A stretch of 49,504 bases of DNA from Candidatus Berkelbacteria bacterium Licking1014_7 (lineage in GTDB: Bacteria > Patescibacteriota > UBA1384 > GWA2-35-9 > CG2-30-39-44), in contig VMGK01000008.1 in assembly GCA_007376535.1 (NCBI GenBank), positions 1-49,504 on the forward strand, in the 5' to 3' direction. Numbering within the stretch: position 1 is the first letter of the stretch; every line of letters starts with the position of its first letter. Below the pieces are notes generated by a model. It did not search any database and was not told where the DNA came from. It saw only the letters and a list, made by a program, of their open reading frames with translations. Both the position numbers and the translations under genes were made by a program. This document shows positions 49,147 to 49,504 of this stretch, piece after piece.

Positions 49147-49176
49147 ATCATAACACGACTTAGGCACTTTTAACAA
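49147..49176 (-). promoter_or_regulatory. Promoter of proS within the CGACTTA repeat
   Basis: Minus strand TTGTTA, 18-nt spacer containing TAAGTCGTGT, then TATGAT, ending 6 nt before the proS ATG. The -35 and spacer recur at 45943-45966 (tpiA) and 4096-4119, so this promoter sequence is part of a dispersed repeat. Confidence 0.6.
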
Positions 49177-49188
49177 TTTTTAATATAT

Positions 49189-49351
49189 GGGACTATCGTC
49201 GAATACCATATTTGCGCTATTTTACCAAATTTTAGTAATTTTACAAAAACAATTTTTTCGCCAATATATCCTATATTTCCTTAAAAATTCTTTTTGAAAA
49301 TTCCTTAAAATTTGAAAAAATATCATCAAAAGCGCATTCGACGACAGTCCC
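49189..49351. mobile_element. MITE-like element with GGGACTATCGTCGAAT termini
   Basis: 163 bp, AT-rich, no ORF, bounded by 16-bp inverted repeats GGGACTATCGTCGAAT and ATTCGACGACAGTCCC (one mismatch). Related spacers at 4120-4135 and 45967 lack it and read straight through (for example TAATATATTTTCG at 4126), which gives an empty site and suggests a short AT-rich target duplication. Confidence 0.72.
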
Positions 49352-49365
49352 TTATTTTCGCAGGA

Positions 49366-49504
49366 TAATTGACTTCGACGCCATCCGCCCCGTAAAGCTC
49401 ACTTTGTTCGCAACGGGGCAGGCACCCGAGCGCCGCGTCCCGTTAATGACGCTTCTGTAATAATAGAATGTAATCTATTTTACAGAAAGGAATTTATCGG
49501 GAAG
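49366..49504. repeat. Near-identical copy of the eno 3' end and downstream DNA
   Basis: 139 bp matching 4141-4279 with three substitutions. On the minus strand the last bases encode LPDKFLSVK-stop, the exact C-terminus of the eno gene. The window ends inside this copy. Confidence 0.9.

Overview
The window looks like part of a reduced-genome bacterial chromosome of the Patescibacteria / Candidate Phyla Radiation type, probably Parcubacteria-like. This is an inference from AT-rich DNA, compact housekeeping enzymes (short phosphoglycerate kinase, MurF without its N-terminal domain, short ProRS), many lineage-specific tiny genes, and no biosynthetic operons beyond cell wall and glycolysis. TGA is used as a stop, so the code is the ordinary one. 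Every supported gene and the single tRNA lie on the minus strand, so transcription runs from high to low coordinates.

Layout in transcription order (high to low): proS; a disordered acidic protein; a cassette of tiny genes; tpiA, two small membrane proteins and pgk; an ASCH-domain gene followed by four tiny genes and a strong terminator; tig-clpP; an envelope polysaccharide block (O-antigen ligase-like protein, two GT4 glycosyltransferases, FkbM methyltransferase, GT2, lipid-linked sugar transferase); an EndoQ-like nuclease; metG, an EamA transporter, a microprotein and mutM; a GlmU-like nucleotidyltransferase; recO-alr; glyQS; a YmdB-like phosphoesterase; tRNA-Pro(CGG); a small orphan gene; then a dcw (division and cell wall) cluster. 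The dcw order is mraZ - structured RNA - ftsL - ftsI - murF - mraY - [toxin-antitoxin-like pair + PLP enzyme] - murD - [discoidin-like surface proteins + Bro-N fragment] - ftsW - murG - murC - murB - eno - ftsQ - recJ - radA. rsmH, murE, ddl, ftsA and ftsZ are not present in the window.

Regulation can partly be read directly. mraZ has a TTGACA-17-TATTAT promoter followed by four 10-bp-phased GTGG-type MraZ boxes. Several genes (murG, the GlmU-like gene, the EndoQ-like gene, a GT4 gene, proS) have a -10 box ending only 6-7 nt before ATG, suggesting leaderless transcripts. The tiny-gene cassettes and a GC-rich surface-protein gene instead have strong Shine-Dalgarno sites, and three of these units have textbook promoters.

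The most unusual property is repeat load. At least three MITE-like families with terminal inverted repeats, REP-like CCCG/CGGG palindromes, an AT-rich element with two exact 61-bp copies, and about twenty copies of the octamer GCGATCGC (HIP1-like) are scattered here. Several repeats lie inside genes in frame (metG, EndoQ, a GT4 gene, the sugar transferase) or form their C-termini (alr, pgk). The last 139 bases of the window duplicate the 3' end of eno and its downstream DNA with three mismatches.
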